Made by a program: the position numbers and the translations under genes. A stretch of DNA of 39,685 nt. Source: a virus. The DNA lies in IMG/VR virus record IMGVR_UViG_3300047323_000547, positions 1-39,685 of that record, one strand, 5' to 3'. The notes under the pieces are model-generated. The model did not search any database. It was not told where the DNA came from and was given only the letters and a program-made list of their open reading frames with translations. Each line of letters opens with the position of its first letter. Position 1 is the first letter of the stretch. Positions 21,629 to 30,798 of the stretch are shown one piece after another.

Positions 21629-23112
21629 TGACGATCAGCTTTAATACCATCCCCACCGATTTGCGCGTGCCGCTGTTTTACGCCGAGGTCGACAATTCAC
21701 AGGCCAACAGCGGCGGTTCGAGCATGCCGCGGCTGATCGTGGCGCAGGTCAACGATGACGCCACCGCGGCGGAAATTGGCCAGCTGACCCTGGTGTCGAG
21801 CCTGGGCCTGGCCAAGAGTATTGGCGGCGTCGGCTCGATGCTCGCGCAGATGTACGAAACCTGGCGCCGCATCGATCCGGCCGGAGAGGTCTGGTGCCTG
21901 CCGCTTAAAGGCGAAGGCGTCAAGGCGGCCGGCACTGTCACCATCACAGGTGCCGCCACCGCGGGTGGCGAGCTGAACCTGTACGTCGGTGGCAGCCGTG
22001 TGCGCGCGACCGTGACCAAGGGCGCCTCTCCGACGTTGGTGGCCGCGACCTTGGCGGCGGCGGTGAATGCGGCCGGGCTGTCGGTCGTGGCCACGGCGCT
22101 GGTCGGTGTTGTGACGCTGACCAGCAAGTGGTCCGGCGCGAGCGGTAACGACCAGGTACTGCAACTCAATCGTTTGGGCCGTAACAACGGCGAAGCCACC
22201 CCGGCCGGCCTGACCGTGGTTGTGTCGCCGATGAGTGGTGGCGTGGGTTCACCCGACGTCGCGTTGGCCTTGGCCAGCTTGGGCGACGAACCGTTCGAGT
22301 TCATCTGTGCGCCGTGGGCTGATGCCACCTCGTTGGATGCATGGAAAGCCTTTATGGACGACACCAGCGGTCGTTGGAGCTGGGCCAAGCAACTTTATGG
22401 GCATGTCTACACCGCCCTGCGCGGCACCCTTGGTGCACTGGTGGCGTTCAGCGCGACGCGTAACGACCAGCACGCCACCATTCACGGCTTTGAAACCAGT
22501 TGCCCTGATCCGGTATGGAACGTGGCGGCGGCCTATGCGGCGCGTAGCGCGGTGTTCATCTCAGCGGACCCGGCGCGACCGACCCAAACCGGCGAGCTGA
22601 ACGGTCTCACCCCGGCCCCCGCGGGCGAGCGCTTCACCTTGACTGAGCGTCAGTCGTTGTTGAACCGCGGCATTGCCACGGCCTACTTCGGCGGCAACGC
22701 GCAGCGTATCGAGCGGGCGATTACCAGTTATCAGCTCAACGCTTTTAACCAGCCGGATGATTCCTACCTGGACAGCGAGACGCTACACCAGTCGGCCTAT
22801 GTAATCGGCTACCTGAAAGCACGGGTGACCAGCAAGTACGGCCGGCACAAGTTGGCCAATGACGGCACGCGCTTCGGAGCCGGCCAGGCCATTGTCACGC
22901 CGAACGTGATCCGCGCCGAAATGATCGCCGGCTACTACGCGCTGGAGCAGTTGGGCATCGTGGAGAACGCCGACGCCTTCGCGGCCAATCTGATCGTTGA
23001 GCGTTCGAGCACCAACCCGAATCGGCTCAACGTGTTGTATCCGCCGGACCTAGTCAATCAGTTACGGATCTTCGCGCTGCAATACCAGTTCCGCCTGCAG
23101 TACGCGATCTGA
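21628..23112 (+). CDS. Contractile tail sheath protein (Mu gpL-like)
   Basis: The 494-residue protein starts MTISFNTIPTDLRVPLFYAE, the conserved N-terminus of Mu-type sheaths (IPxxLRVPLFYAEVDNS). A more variable inserted domain (about 100-200, VTITGAATAGGELNLYVGG) is followed by the conserved sheath core and a C-terminal ERSSTNPNRLNVLYPPDLVN motif. It polymerises around the tube and contracts on infection, showing that this is a myovirus. A terminator-like hairpin follows at 23127-23152. Confidence 0.95.
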   Translation: MTISFNTIPTDLRVPLFYAEVDNSQANSGGSSMPRLIVAQVNDDATAAEIGQLTLVSSLGLAKSIGGVGSMLAQMYETWRRIDPAGEVWCLPLKGEGVKAAGTVTITGAATAGGELNLYVGGSRVRATVTKGASPTLVAATLAAAVNAAGLSVVATALVGVVTLTSKWSGASGNDQVLQLNRLGRNNGEATPAGLTVVVSPMSGGVGSPDVALALASLGDEPFEFICAPWADATSLDAWKAFMDDTSGRWSWAKQLYGHVYTALRGTLGALVAFSATRNDQHATIHGFETSCPDPVWNVAAAYAARSAVFISADPARPTQTGELNGLTPAPAGERFTLTERQSLLNRGIATAYFGGNAQRIERAITSYQLNAFNQPDDSYLDSETLHQSAYVIGYLKARVTSKYGRHKLANDGTRFGAGQAIVTPNVIRAEMIAGYYALEQLGIVENADAFAANLIVERSSTNPNRLNVLYPPDLVNQLRIFALQYQFRLQYAI

Positions 23113-23126
23113 TTTAACCCCCGTCC

Positions 23127-23152
23127 AAAGCCCGCCGCGTGCGGGCTTTTTT
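23127..23152 (+). terminator. Terminator-like hairpin after the sheath gene
   Basis: AAAGCCCGC pairs with GCGGGCTTT, then a T run. Confidence 0.8.
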
Positions 23153-23166
23153 GTAGGAGAGAGGCC

Positions 23167-23514
23167 ATGGGCCAGAAAGTTGCGGGCACCGTCTACATCA
23201 AGGCAGACGGCGTTCAGTTCATTATCACCGGTGGCGTGGAAGTGCCGCTGAGTGACAAAAAACGCGAGTCGGTGGCACCCGGCTTTTTCAAGGAAGAGGA
23301 CCTGGTGCCATATGTGAAGGCCACCGTGGTGGACGCGCCGGACCTGCCGCTCAAGCAAATCATGGAGGCCACTGATCAGACGGTCACAGTCGAGTTTAAG
23401 AACGGCCGTGTGTATGTGTTGGCGGGTGGGTTTGTGGTGGGCGAGCCGACCTCCAAGGGTGATGACGGCACCATCGATATCCAGTGGGATGGCAGTAAGG
23501 GGGGCTTCCAATGA
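23167..23514 (+). CDS. Tail tube protein (Mu gpM-like)
   Basis: The 115-residue protein (MGQKVAGTVYIKADGVQFII) matches Mu-type tube proteins: GGVEVPLSDKKRESVAPGF, FKEEDLVPYVKATVVDAPDLPL and a C-terminal beta segment with GRVYVLAGGFVVGEPTSKGDDG. It stacks as hexameric rings inside the sheath. GGAGAGAG precedes the ATG. Confidence 0.93.
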   Translation: MGQKVAGTVYIKADGVQFIITGGVEVPLSDKKRESVAPGFFKEEDLVPYVKATVVDAPDLPLKQIMEATDQTVTVEFKNGRVYVLAGGFVVGEPTSKGDDGTIDIQWDGSKGGFQ

Positions 23515-23813
23515 GCCAGGTAATTACGCACACCTTGTCTGCGCCGATTCAGGCGCATGACGAACAGGTGCTGGAGCTGACCCTGCGCCGGCCGACGGTG
23601 GCCGAGGTGCGCGCGATCAAGGCGCTGCCGTACAAGATCGACAAAAACGAAGAAGTGTCACTGGACATGGACGTGGCGGCCAAATACATCGCGGTTTGCG
23701 CGGGGATTCCGGCGCCGTCGGTGAATCAGCTGGACTTGGCGGACCTGAACAACCTGGCCTGGGTCGTTGCCGGTTTTTTCATGACTGCGGCATCAGCGAC
23801 CTTGGTGGCCTGA
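23511..23813 (+). CDS. Tail assembly chaperone, upstream frame (Mu gp41-like)
   Basis: The 100-residue product has the gp41 pattern: LSAPIQAHDEQVLELTLRRP, TVAEVRAIKALPY and VAAKYIAVCAGIPAPSVNQL, ending WVVAGFFMTA. It overlaps the tube stop by ATGA. A slippery heptamer TTTTTTC at 23774-23780 lies in codons 88-90. A -1 shift there enters the downstream gp42-like frame and would give a fusion of about 143 residues. Confidence 0.9.
   Translation: MSQVITHTLSAPIQAHDEQVLELTLRRPTVAEVRAIKALPYKIDKNEEVSLDMDVAAKYIAVCAGIPAPSVNQLDLADLNNLAWVVAGFFMTAASATLVA
23774..23780 (+). promoter_or_regulatory. Programmed -1 ribosomal frameshift site
   Basis: TTTTTTC is read as TTT TTC preceded by the last T of GGT in the gp41 frame, a canonical XXXYYYZ slip site. 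The downstream -1 frame has no start of its own with a ribosome-binding site and carries the conserved gp42 sequence. Confidence 0.8.
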
Positions 23814-23941
23814 TTGCCGTGGCCTATGACCTGGCTTTTTTTTGGAAAGTCGGACCCGAACAAATGATGGTGCTGCCGCTGGATACGTTCACCGAATCGC
23901 TGGAGAACGCCCAGCGCATTAATCAAGTTCAGCAGGGGTAG
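23780..23941 (+). CDS. Tail assembly chaperone, frameshift extension (Mu gp42-like)
   Basis: This frame contains ISDLGGLIAVAYDLAFFWKV and GPEQMMVLPLDTFTESLENA, the gp42/GpT-type pattern (DLAxFFxWxPxxxxxLxxxxL). It lies between the chaperone and the tape measure, and is expected to be made only as the C-terminal part of the frameshift product, which binds the tape measure during tail assembly. Its stop is two bases before the tape-measure ATG. Confidence 0.8.
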   Translation, partial: HDCGISDLGGLIAVAYDLAFFWKVGPEQMMVLPLDTFTESLENAQRINQVQQG

Positions 23942-23943
23942 GT

Positions 23944-25863
23944 ATGGCCGATAAGTTTCAACTTAAGGCGCTGATCACCGGCGTCGATAAGCTGTCGCCG
24001 ACCTTGGCCGGTATCCGGAAAAATGTCGCCAGCTTCCGTAAGGGGCTGGAGCGTACGGGGCTGGGCAAGATCGGCTTTAGTGACATCGTCACGGGCGGAG
24101 CTTTGGCGGCCCCGTTCATTGCCGGGGCCGCGGCCGCGATTGAATTTGAGTCGCAAATGGCCGATGTGCGCAAGGTGGTCAACTTTGACACCCCGGCGCA
24201 GTTCAAAGAGATGGGCGAAGACATTGGGAAAATGTCTGAGCGGCTGCCGATGGCCGCCAATGACATTGCCAAAATCATTGCCGCCGGTGGGCAGTCGGGC
24301 ATTGCCCGTGATGAGCTTCTAGGGTTCGCCGAAGCGGCAGTGAAAATGGGCATTGCCTTCGACCAGAGCGCCGACGAAAGCGGCAGCATGATGGCGACGT
24401 GGCGCACCGCGTTCAAAATGACCCAGACCGATGTGGTCGGGTTGGCGGACAGGATCAACTACCTGGGCAATACCGGACCGGCCAACACCAAGCAGATTTC
24501 CGCCATCGTCACGGAAGTCGGGGCACTGGGTGAGGTGGCCGGTCTTTCGTCGGGCCAGATAGCCGCGATGGGGGCGACCATGGCCGGCGTCGGCGTCAAG
24601 CAAGATGTGGCCGCTACCGGCATCAAGAACTTTATGTTGGCCATGACCAAAGGCTCGGCGGCGACCAAGAGCCAAGCGGAGGCTTACAAGGCGTTACGGC
24701 TGGACTCGAAAAGCGTGGCTGTGGCGATGCAGAAAGATGCGCAGGGGACAATGCTGGATCTGCTCAAGCGCATTTCGCAGGTCGATAAAGCCAAGCGTCC
24801 CGCGTTGTTGACCAATTTATTCGGCAGCGAGTCGATTGCGGCGATTACGCCGCTACTGACCAACCTGGAGCTGCTCGAGAGCAACTTGCAAAAGGTCGGC
24901 GATACCACGAAGTATGCCGGCTCGATGGATAAGGAGTACGCCTCCCGCGCAGCCACCACGGCCAACAACCTGCAGCTGTTGCGCAACGCCGCGGCCAGTG
25001 TGGCGCGGGCGGTGGGCAATGCCCTGCTGCCGGGCATCAATGCGGTGGTGGATAGTCTGAGGCCGATGATTGCGTATGCGGCGGAATTGATCCAGGCCAA
25101 TCCGCAGTTGGTTCGCGGTCTGGCCATCGCCGGCGGCGCCTTCACCGCGCTGCGGGTGGCGGTGTTTGCGGCGACCGTGGCCACCCGGGTGTTGGGTGTG
25201 GCCTTTGCGGCGACACCGGTGGGCATCATTGCCGTCGCTATCGCCGCGGCGGCGGGTTTGATTGTGGCCAATTGGGAAACGCTCGGGCCGTTCTTCACCG
25301 CGCTGTGGGAGCTGATCAAGGCGCTGTCGACACCCTTTATGGAATTTATGAGGGGCGTGTTTGATTGGTCTCCGCTGGGGTTGCTGATCAAGCACTGGTC
25401 GCCAATCACCGCCTTTTTTAAAGAGTTGTGGGAGGGGGTCAAACCGTACTTGCAGCCGATCCTGAGTGTGTTCGGGCTGGAAGAGGGTGGCGCCGGACTC
25501 ACCGCGAAAGTGGCCAGCTACGCGGAGGAGCAACGCCAACGCAATGCTGGCCCCGGCGGCGGTACCGGCGCGTTCCTGCAGGCCAATGCGGTGAGCGTTG
25601 CGAAGAATCAGCAGGCCGAGCGCAACCTCACGCAGGCCGGCCTCGATCCGGGTCAGCTCTTGCGTCCGCCGGGGATGCCGGCCCCGGGCTCACTGGTGCA
25701 GCAAGCCTCGGCGAACAACCGCACGCAATTGGACGGAGCGTTGGTGATGCGTTTCGAGAATGCCCCGCCGGGCTTCCGGGCTGATCCGGGGACCAGCAAT
25801 CAACCGGGACTGTCGATCACGCCGAAAGTGGGCTACCGCTTGCTGTCAGGGAGTAATCCGTAA
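23944..25863 (+). CDS. Tail tape measure protein
   Basis: The 639-residue protein begins MADKFQLKALITGVDKLSPT and contains the TP901-type tape-measure core (FESQMADVRKVVNFDTPAQF to about residue 330, with MSERLPMAANDIAKIIAAGGQ). Hydrophobic segments follow (about 395-445, VATRVLGVAFAATPVGIIAVAIAAAAG), fitting membrane insertion during DNA entry. By the usual 1.5 angstrom per residue it would set a tail of roughly 95 nm. Its stop overlaps the next ATG (TAATG). Confidence 0.94.
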   Translation: MADKFQLKALITGVDKLSPTLAGIRKNVASFRKGLERTGLGKIGFSDIVTGGALAAPFIAGAAAAIEFESQMADVRKVVNFDTPAQFKEMGEDIGKMSERLPMAANDIAKIIAAGGQSGIARDELLGFAEAAVKMGIAFDQSADESGSMMATWRTAFKMTQTDVVGLADRINYLGNTGPANTKQISAIVTEVGALGEVAGLSSGQIAAMGATMAGVGVKQDVAATGIKNFMLAMTKGSAATKSQAEAYKALRLDSKSVAVAMQKDAQGTMLDLLKRISQVDKAKRPALLTNLFGSESIAAITPLLTNLELLESNLQKVGDTTKYAGSMDKEYASRAATTANNLQLLRNAAASVARAVGNALLPGINAVVDSLRPMIAYAAELIQANPQLVRGLAIAGGAFTALRVAVFAATVATRVLGVAFAATPVGIIAVAIAAAAGLIVANWETLGPFFTALWELIKALSTPFMEFMRGVFDWSPLGLLIKHWSPITAFFKELWEGVKPYLQPILSVFGLEEGGAGLTAKVASYAEEQRQRNAGPGGGTGAFLQANAVSVAKNQQAERNLTQAGLDPGQLLRPPGMPAPGSLVQQASANNRTQLDGALVMRFENAPPGFRADPGTSNQPGLSITPKVGYRLLSGSNP

Positions 25864-27122
25864 TGAGTGAATGGCGTGACCGCAAACAAGGCGCTTCCTT
25901 TCGGGGGGTGCCGTTTTTAGTGGATGCCGACAGCGTACCTGTCGGACGGCGCACTCAGGTGCATGAGTTCCCCCAGCGCGATCAACCCTTTGTCGAAGAC
26001 CTGGGGCGGCGCACCCGACAATACAAGTTCACCGGCTTTGTGGCCGGGGATGACTTCCTGGCGCAACGTGACCGTCTGCTGGCCGCGCTGGACAAGCCCG
26101 GCTCGGGTGAGTTGGTGCATCCGTGGTTCGGACGTCTCACCGTCACCGCCGGGGAGTGTGAGTTGTCCCATGCGCGCAACGAGCTGGGCATTGCGCGCTT
26201 CAACCTGGTGTTTATCGACGGCATGCTGGAGTTCCCGGTGCAGTCGCCGAACACCCGGCGTCTGCTGGCGGCCCAAGCGCCGAGCCTGATGGACTCGATG
26301 AAGGACCGCTTTAACTCCGCGATGGCCCCGGTCGATCTGGCGCGGCAGCGTGCCAGTGCGGTGCGCTTGGCGGTGTCAGGGGCTTTTGGTTTTGCCTTGA
26401 AGTCCCTCCAGCCTGCTTCCGCCTTGGGGGGCGACCTCACCGGCCTGGTGTCCTCACTGCTCAATGGCCCGGGCGCGTTTGCCGACAGCCTGCTGTCCGG
26501 GGTTGCCGGCCTGGAGCGCTCCTTCAGCGGCTACGGCTCCAGCAGCGCGTTTAACGGCAGCAGTGCCAAGGCGGCGGCGGTGTCGTCGTTACAGGCCTCG
26601 GCGCCGATGACGGCTGACCCGGAGGTCGCGACCATTCAGGCGGCGGTGATTAGCCTGGTGCAGGACGCGGCGCTGCTGGATTTGCTGCTGGACATGGCCG
26701 AGGTGCCGGTCGCTATCCGCCAGGGTGTCAGCGATCCGGCCGCCCTGGACGTGCAACTGGCACAACAAGGGGCGACGGTCGAAGCCGGTGCCGAGGTCGA
26801 GACGCCGGTGCCGGTCGCTGATGACGTGCTGGCCGTGCGTGACGCGATCAGCGAAGCGTTGTGGTCGGTGGCCGGGGAAAGTCCGGCGGAACACTTCGGT
26901 CGGCTGAGCGAGGCCCGCCTGGCTCTTGATCGGCATTTGACCGAAGTGGCGCGTAGTGGCGTAGGGCTGCGCACGTATACCCCGCCGGAGACGGTGTCCG
27001 CACTGGTGCTGGCCCATGCGCTGTATGGCGACGCCTTGCGCAGCGGCGAAATTGTCTCGCGCAACCGTGTGCCTCACCCGGGCTTTGTGCCCGCCACTGA
27101 ACTCCAAGTAGCGAAAACCTAA
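25863..27122 (+). CDS. Mu gpN-like baseplate protein (DNA circularisation family)
   Basis: The 419-residue protein has the conserved N-terminus MSEWRDRKQGASFRGVPFLV, with GRRTQVHEFPQRDQPFVEDL and GKRTRQYKF-like FTGFVAGDDFLAQRD, then GELVHPWFGRLTVTAG. Despite the family name, Mu gpN is a baseplate hub or tail protein. The C-terminal half is Ala-rich and helical. It follows the tape measure as in Mu. Confidence 0.92.
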   Translation: MSEWRDRKQGASFRGVPFLVDADSVPVGRRTQVHEFPQRDQPFVEDLGRRTRQYKFTGFVAGDDFLAQRDRLLAALDKPGSGELVHPWFGRLTVTAGECELSHARNELGIARFNLVFIDGMLEFPVQSPNTRRLLAAQAPSLMDSMKDRFNSAMAPVDLARQRASAVRLAVSGAFGFALKSLQPASALGGDLTGLVSSLLNGPGAFADSLLSGVAGLERSFSGYGSSSAFNGSSAKAAAVSSLQASAPMTADPEVATIQAAVISLVQDAALLDLLLDMAEVPVAIRQGVSDPAALDVQLAQQGATVEAGAEVETPVPVADDVLAVRDAISEALWSVAGESPAEHFGRLSEARLALDRHLTEVARSGVGLRTYTPPETVSALVLAHALYGDALRSGEIVSRNRVPHPGFVPATELQVAKT

Positions 27123-27124
27123 CC

Positions 27125-28234
27125 ATGGACGAGTTGAACATCGTCACCCTGAGCGCGGGTGGGCACGACTACGCCGGGTGGAAAAGCATCAGTATCGGCG
27201 CCGGCCTGGAACGCCAGGCACGGGATTTTAACCTGGGCGTTACCTGGCGCTGGCCTGGCAGCAGCGAGGTTCCGGTCAGGATTAGCCAAGGCGAAGCGGT
27301 GGAGGTGCGCATTGGCCAGGATCTTCTGTTAACCGGCTATGTGTTCAGCACGCCGATTCGCTACGACAGCGAGTCGGTGACGCTGAGCATCACCGGCCGC
27401 TCGCGCACGGCGGACCTGGTGGACTGCGCCGCGGTCAATCAGCCCGGGCAATGGCGCGGCCAAAGCGTGCAACAGATCATCACGGCAATTGCCGGCGAAT
27501 ACGGCATTGCGGTGGTCAACGATGCCAAGGTCACCTTGGGTGTTGAAGACCACACGATAGAGCCGGGCGAGACGGCGTTTGAAAGCATCGACCGGCTGTT
27601 GACCCTGTCGCGCTTGTTCAGCACCGACGACGGTCGCGGGCGCCTGGTGATCGCCAGTCCGGGCAGCGCCGGGCGCGCGGTCGACACCTTGGAGTTGGGT
27701 AAAAACCTGCTGTCAGGCGACACCGTGCTGGACTTTTCCGGCGTGTTCTCCGAGTACATCAGCAAGGGCCAGCGCAGCGGTACCGACGACAGTTTTGGCG
27801 CCGAGGCCAGCGAAGTCGAGGCGCGGATCACAGATGCGCGCCTCGACCGGCGTCGGGTGAAGATCATTCAGCAGTCCGGGCAAATGAATCCGGCGATTGC
27901 CCGGGCGCGGGTCGAGTGGGAGCGGGCCAACGCGGTCGGCAAGGCCTTGACCGTCAACTATGTGATTCAGGGGTGGCGGCAAAGCAACGGCGCACTGTGG
28001 CGGCACAACATGCTGGTGCGGGTGGTCGATCCCTTGATTGGCCTGGACCGCGACATGCTGATCAGTGAAATCAGTTACGAGCTGGGCGAGCAGGGCACCA
28101 CAGCCCGCGTCAGCGTGGCGCCGCCGGAAGCTTTCCTGCCGGAGCCGAACGACGCCTATGAAAAGCGCAAGCTCAAGAAAGGCAAGAAGACCGACACCTT
28201 CGAATACCTCATTCCAGCGGACTACAAACCATGA
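27125..28234 (+). CDS. Baseplate hub protein (Mu gpP/gp44-like)
   Basis: The 369-residue protein fits the late-control/gpD-like hub family: GHDYAGWKSISIGAGLERQA at residues 13-32, GQDLLLTGYVF, SVTLSITGRSRTADLVDCAA, and a C-terminal NMLVRVVDPLIGLDRDMLIS strand region. Such proteins form the trimer that holds the central spike at the end of the tube. A KKGKKTDTFEYL tail precedes the next gene's ATGA overlap. Confidence 0.92.
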   Translation: MDELNIVTLSAGGHDYAGWKSISIGAGLERQARDFNLGVTWRWPGSSEVPVRISQGEAVEVRIGQDLLLTGYVFSTPIRYDSESVTLSITGRSRTADLVDCAAVNQPGQWRGQSVQQIITAIAGEYGIAVVNDAKVTLGVEDHTIEPGETAFESIDRLLTLSRLFSTDDGRGRLVIASPGSAGRAVDTLELGKNLLSGDTVLDFSGVFSEYISKGQRSGTDDSFGAEASEVEARITDARLDRRRVKIIQQSGQMNPAIARARVEWERANAVGKALTVNYVIQGWRQSNGALWRHNMLVRVVDPLIGLDRDMLISEISYELGEQGTTARVSVAPPEAFLPEPNDAYEKRKLKKGKKTDTFEYLIPADYKP

Positions 28235-28746
28235 AAAATACCATCGCGAACTTTCTGGCGCGCGGCGTGGTGGCCCTGGGCAACTCGGCCAGCAAGCTGC
28301 AAAACCTGCAGCTTCGGCTGTTGGCCGGTGAGGTTAAAGACAACGTCGAGCACCTGGAGCCATACGGCTTCACGGCGTGCCCCTTGGCAGGCGCCGAGGC
28401 GCTGGCTGGTTTCATTGGCGGCGACCGTAGCCATGGGGTGGTAATCGTGGTGGCCGATCGGCGCTTTCGCCTGCAAGGCCTTAAGCCCGGCGAGGTGGCC
28501 CTGTACACCGATGAGGGCGACTTTTTTCACTTCAAACGCGGGCGGATTGTCGACTTGGAAACCGTGACCCTGAACGTCAAGGCGTCGGACTCGGTGAACT
28601 TCGATACGCCGCTGATCAAAACGAACGGGCGCATTGAATCGACGGGCGATCAAATCGCGGGCGGCGTGAGCCAAATCAATCACCCGCATGACGGCGTGAA
28701 ACAGGGCACCGAGCAAAGCGGGCCGCCGGTCGGAGGTGCGGGATGA
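28231..28746 (+). CDS. Baseplate spike protein (Mu gp45-like)
   Basis: The 171-residue protein has the gpV/gp45 plan: MKNTIANFLARGVVALGNSA, an OB-like domain (LQNLQLRLLAGEVKDNVEHL, GDRSHGVVIVVADRRFRL), then a C-terminal beta-helix (ETVTLNVKASDSVNFDTPLI) ending NHPHDGVKQG, a candidate His-based metal site. It forms the membrane-piercing tip. Overlaps neighbours at both ends. Confidence 0.92.
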   Translation: MKNTIANFLARGVVALGNSASKLQNLQLRLLAGEVKDNVEHLEPYGFTACPLAGAEALAGFIGGDRSHGVVIVVADRRFRLQGLKPGEVALYTDEGDFFHFKRGRIVDLETVTLNVKASDSVNFDTPLIKTNGRIESTGDQIAGGVSQINHPHDGVKQGTEQSGPPVGGAG

Positions 28747-29129
28747 GCCGTGAAGAACTGCTACGCCGCGCCGTGACCATCAGCCTGTTCACCTGGCGCC
28801 GCGCAGCGCCGGATGACGTGGTGGACGACAGCGACCGTAAGGGTTGGTGGGGCGACTGCGTGCCGTCGGTGGCCGGTGACCAGATCGGCTCGCGGCTGTG
28901 GTTGTTGTCGCGCCGCACGCTGGTCGCGCAGACGCTGCAGGATACCCAGGCGTACGCCGAAGAGGCGCTGGCCTGGCTGCTTGATGACGGGATTGTCACG
29001 ACCGTGACGGTGACGCCCGAGCGCCGTGGCAACGACCGGCTGAATTTGCGGGTGACGCTGACCGAGCAGAGCGGCGAAACCTTGGAACTGGATTTTGAGA
29101 ACACCTGGGGGCTGATCAATGCCGTATGA
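28743..29129 (+). CDS. Baseplate protein (Mu gp46-like)
   Basis: The 128-residue protein carries the gp46 signature: LLRRAVTISLFTWRRAAPDD, a DRKGWWGDCVP motif (about 37-47) and an EALAWLLDDGIVTTVTVTPE segment. It belongs to the gpW/gp25-like wedge group. It overlaps both flanking genes. Confidence 0.92.
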   Translation: MSREELLRRAVTISLFTWRRAAPDDVVDDSDRKGWWGDCVPSVAGDQIGSRLWLLSRRTLVAQTLQDTQAYAEEALAWLLDDGIVTTVTVTPERRGNDRLNLRVTLTEQSGETLELDFENTWGLINAV

Positions 29130-30162
29130 GAGACCAACACTACCGGCGCTGATCCAGCGCACCGAAGCCGATTTTGAACGCAATGCCCCGGATGCCTTGC
29201 GCCGCGCGGATGCCAAGGTGGCGTCCCGCGCGCTGAGCGGCACCGCCTACGAGCTGTATGGTTATCAGGACTGGATTGCGCGGCAGTCCAACCCGGCGAC
29301 GTGCGATGAAGCCATGCTGCTGCGCTGGGCCGATTGGCGTCTGGAGGACGGGCCGACGTCGGCGGTAGCGGCCAAGGGATCGGCGACAGTGACTGGCTCC
29401 AGCGGTGCCCTGGTCGATGCTGGCCAGCTCTACCAATTGCCGGATGGCCGACGCTATCAGGTCGGCGAAGCGGTCACACTGGTGGATGGGGCGGCCAGCC
29501 TGAAGTTGGTGGCCGAAAATGTCGGCACCTTGGGCAACATCGAGGCCGGCACCCTGACGGCGGTGACGCCGGTGCTGGGCGTCAACTCGACGGCCGTGAT
29601 TGGGCCGGATGGCATCGTCGGTGGTGCCGAAAAGGAAGGCATTGAAGCGCTGCGCGCGCGGGTGCAAGCGGCCTTCAAAAACCCCAGCAAGGTCGGCAAC
29701 GGTGACGACTTTGTCGAGTGGGCCTTGGAGGTTCCAGGTGTCACCCGCGCCTGGGCCTTGCCGCGCTGGATGGGGCCGGGCACGTTTGGCCTGGCGTTCG
29801 TGCGCGATGGTGATCTAGACATTATTCCCACGGCCGCCCAGGTCGCCGAGGTGCAAGCCTACTTGGACAAAAAGCGTCCGGTGACCTCGGAGATTTACGC
29901 TCTGTCGCCCGAACCGCGGCCGCTGAATTTCAGTCTGCGCCTGACCCCGGACAGCACGGCGTTGCGCGCGGCGGTGACGCAAGCGTTGCATGGCTTGATC
30001 CTAGATGAAGGTGGTCCGGGGCAAACGCTGAAACTCACCCATGTGTGGGCAACGATCAGCAACACCCCGGGTGAGACCGACCATGCCTTGAGCGTGCCGG
30101 CGGCGGACGTGGTGATGGCCGCTAATCAAGTGGCGGTGCCGGGGGTAATCACATGGCTTTGA
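29119..30162 (+). CDS. Baseplate J-like wedge protein (Mu gp47-like)
   Basis: The 347-residue protein begins MPYERPTLPALIQRTEADFE and contains the baseplate-J features: GTAYELYGYQDWIARQSNPA, GTLGNIEAGTLTAVTPVLGV, AEKEGIEALRARVQAAFKNP and GNGDDFVEWALEVPGVTRAW. It connects wedges and fibres in the baseplate. Overlaps gp46 by 11 bp and gp48 by 10 bp. Confidence 0.94.
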   Translation: MPYERPTLPALIQRTEADFERNAPDALRRADAKVASRALSGTAYELYGYQDWIARQSNPATCDEAMLLRWADWRLEDGPTSAVAAKGSATVTGSSGALVDAGQLYQLPDGRRYQVGEAVTLVDGAASLKLVAENVGTLGNIEAGTLTAVTPVLGVNSTAVIGPDGIVGGAEKEGIEALRARVQAAFKNPSKVGNGDDFVEWALEVPGVTRAWALPRWMGPGTFGLAFVRDGDLDIIPTAAQVAEVQAYLDKKRPVTSEIYALSPEPRPLNFSLRLTPDSTALRAAVTQALHGLILDEGGPGQTLKLTHVWATISNTPGETDHALSVPAADVVMAANQVAVPGVITWL

Positions 30163-30797
30163 CCGAGGCGGACTATGTTCAAAAACTTCGACAAATGTTG
30201 CCACCGGGGCCGGCGTTTGATCCCGAGCTAGAGCCTGATTGGGCGCAGATCGTGGCGGGCCTAGCCCCTGAACTGGCCCGGGTCGAGGGCAATGGCGAGG
30301 CGCTGTTGCTGGAGTTGAACCCGGCCACGGCCACGGTCTTGCTGCCGTATTGGGAAACCTATTTGGGCTTACCGGATGTGTGCACGGTGCCCGGCTCGCA
30401 AACCTTGGAAGAGCGCCGCCAAGCGGTGCTCGACAAGCTGACCGCCACCGGTGCGCCGCAGTTGAGCTATTACCGCAAGCTCGGCACGCAGTTGGATATC
30501 GCCGTCGAAATTCAGGAGTTTCGCCCGGCCCGGGTAGGCCTGACCAGCGTCGGCGATTTTTTGTATGGGGCGGGTTGGCCGTGGAGCTGGATCGCTTCGG
30601 TGCCGATTCAAACGTATGGCACCGAGGCCGCGGCCGCGCTGGATTGCAGGCTGCAGCGGGACGCGCCGGAATACACCGACGTGGTCTTGGGATTTGGCAA
30701 CGATGTCGTCGCCGGCATCACGGCGAAAGCGGACCAACTGTTCAACGCCATTCATTACGTGGTGCCGGCCGCCGTGGCCGGGATCGAGGATCTATAA
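30153..30797 (+). CDS. DUF2313/YmfQ-type tail protein (Mu gp48-like)
   Basis: The 214-residue protein starts MALTEADYVQKLRQMLPPGP, and has the family motifs ELNPATATVLLPYWETYLGL and TLEERRQAVLDKLTATGAPQ. It is the baseplate component to which the fibres attach in Mu-like tails, and it precedes the fibre gene here. Confidence 0.92.
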   Translation: MALTEADYVQKLRQMLPPGPAFDPELEPDWAQIVAGLAPELARVEGNGEALLLELNPATATVLLPYWETYLGLPDVCTVPGSQTLEERRQAVLDKLTATGAPQLSYYRKLGTQLDIAVEIQEFRPARVGLTSVGDFLYGAGWPWSWIASVPIQTYGTEAAAALDCRLQRDAPEYTDVVLGFGNDVVAGITAKADQLFNAIHYVVPAAVAGIEDL

Positions 30798-30798
30798 C

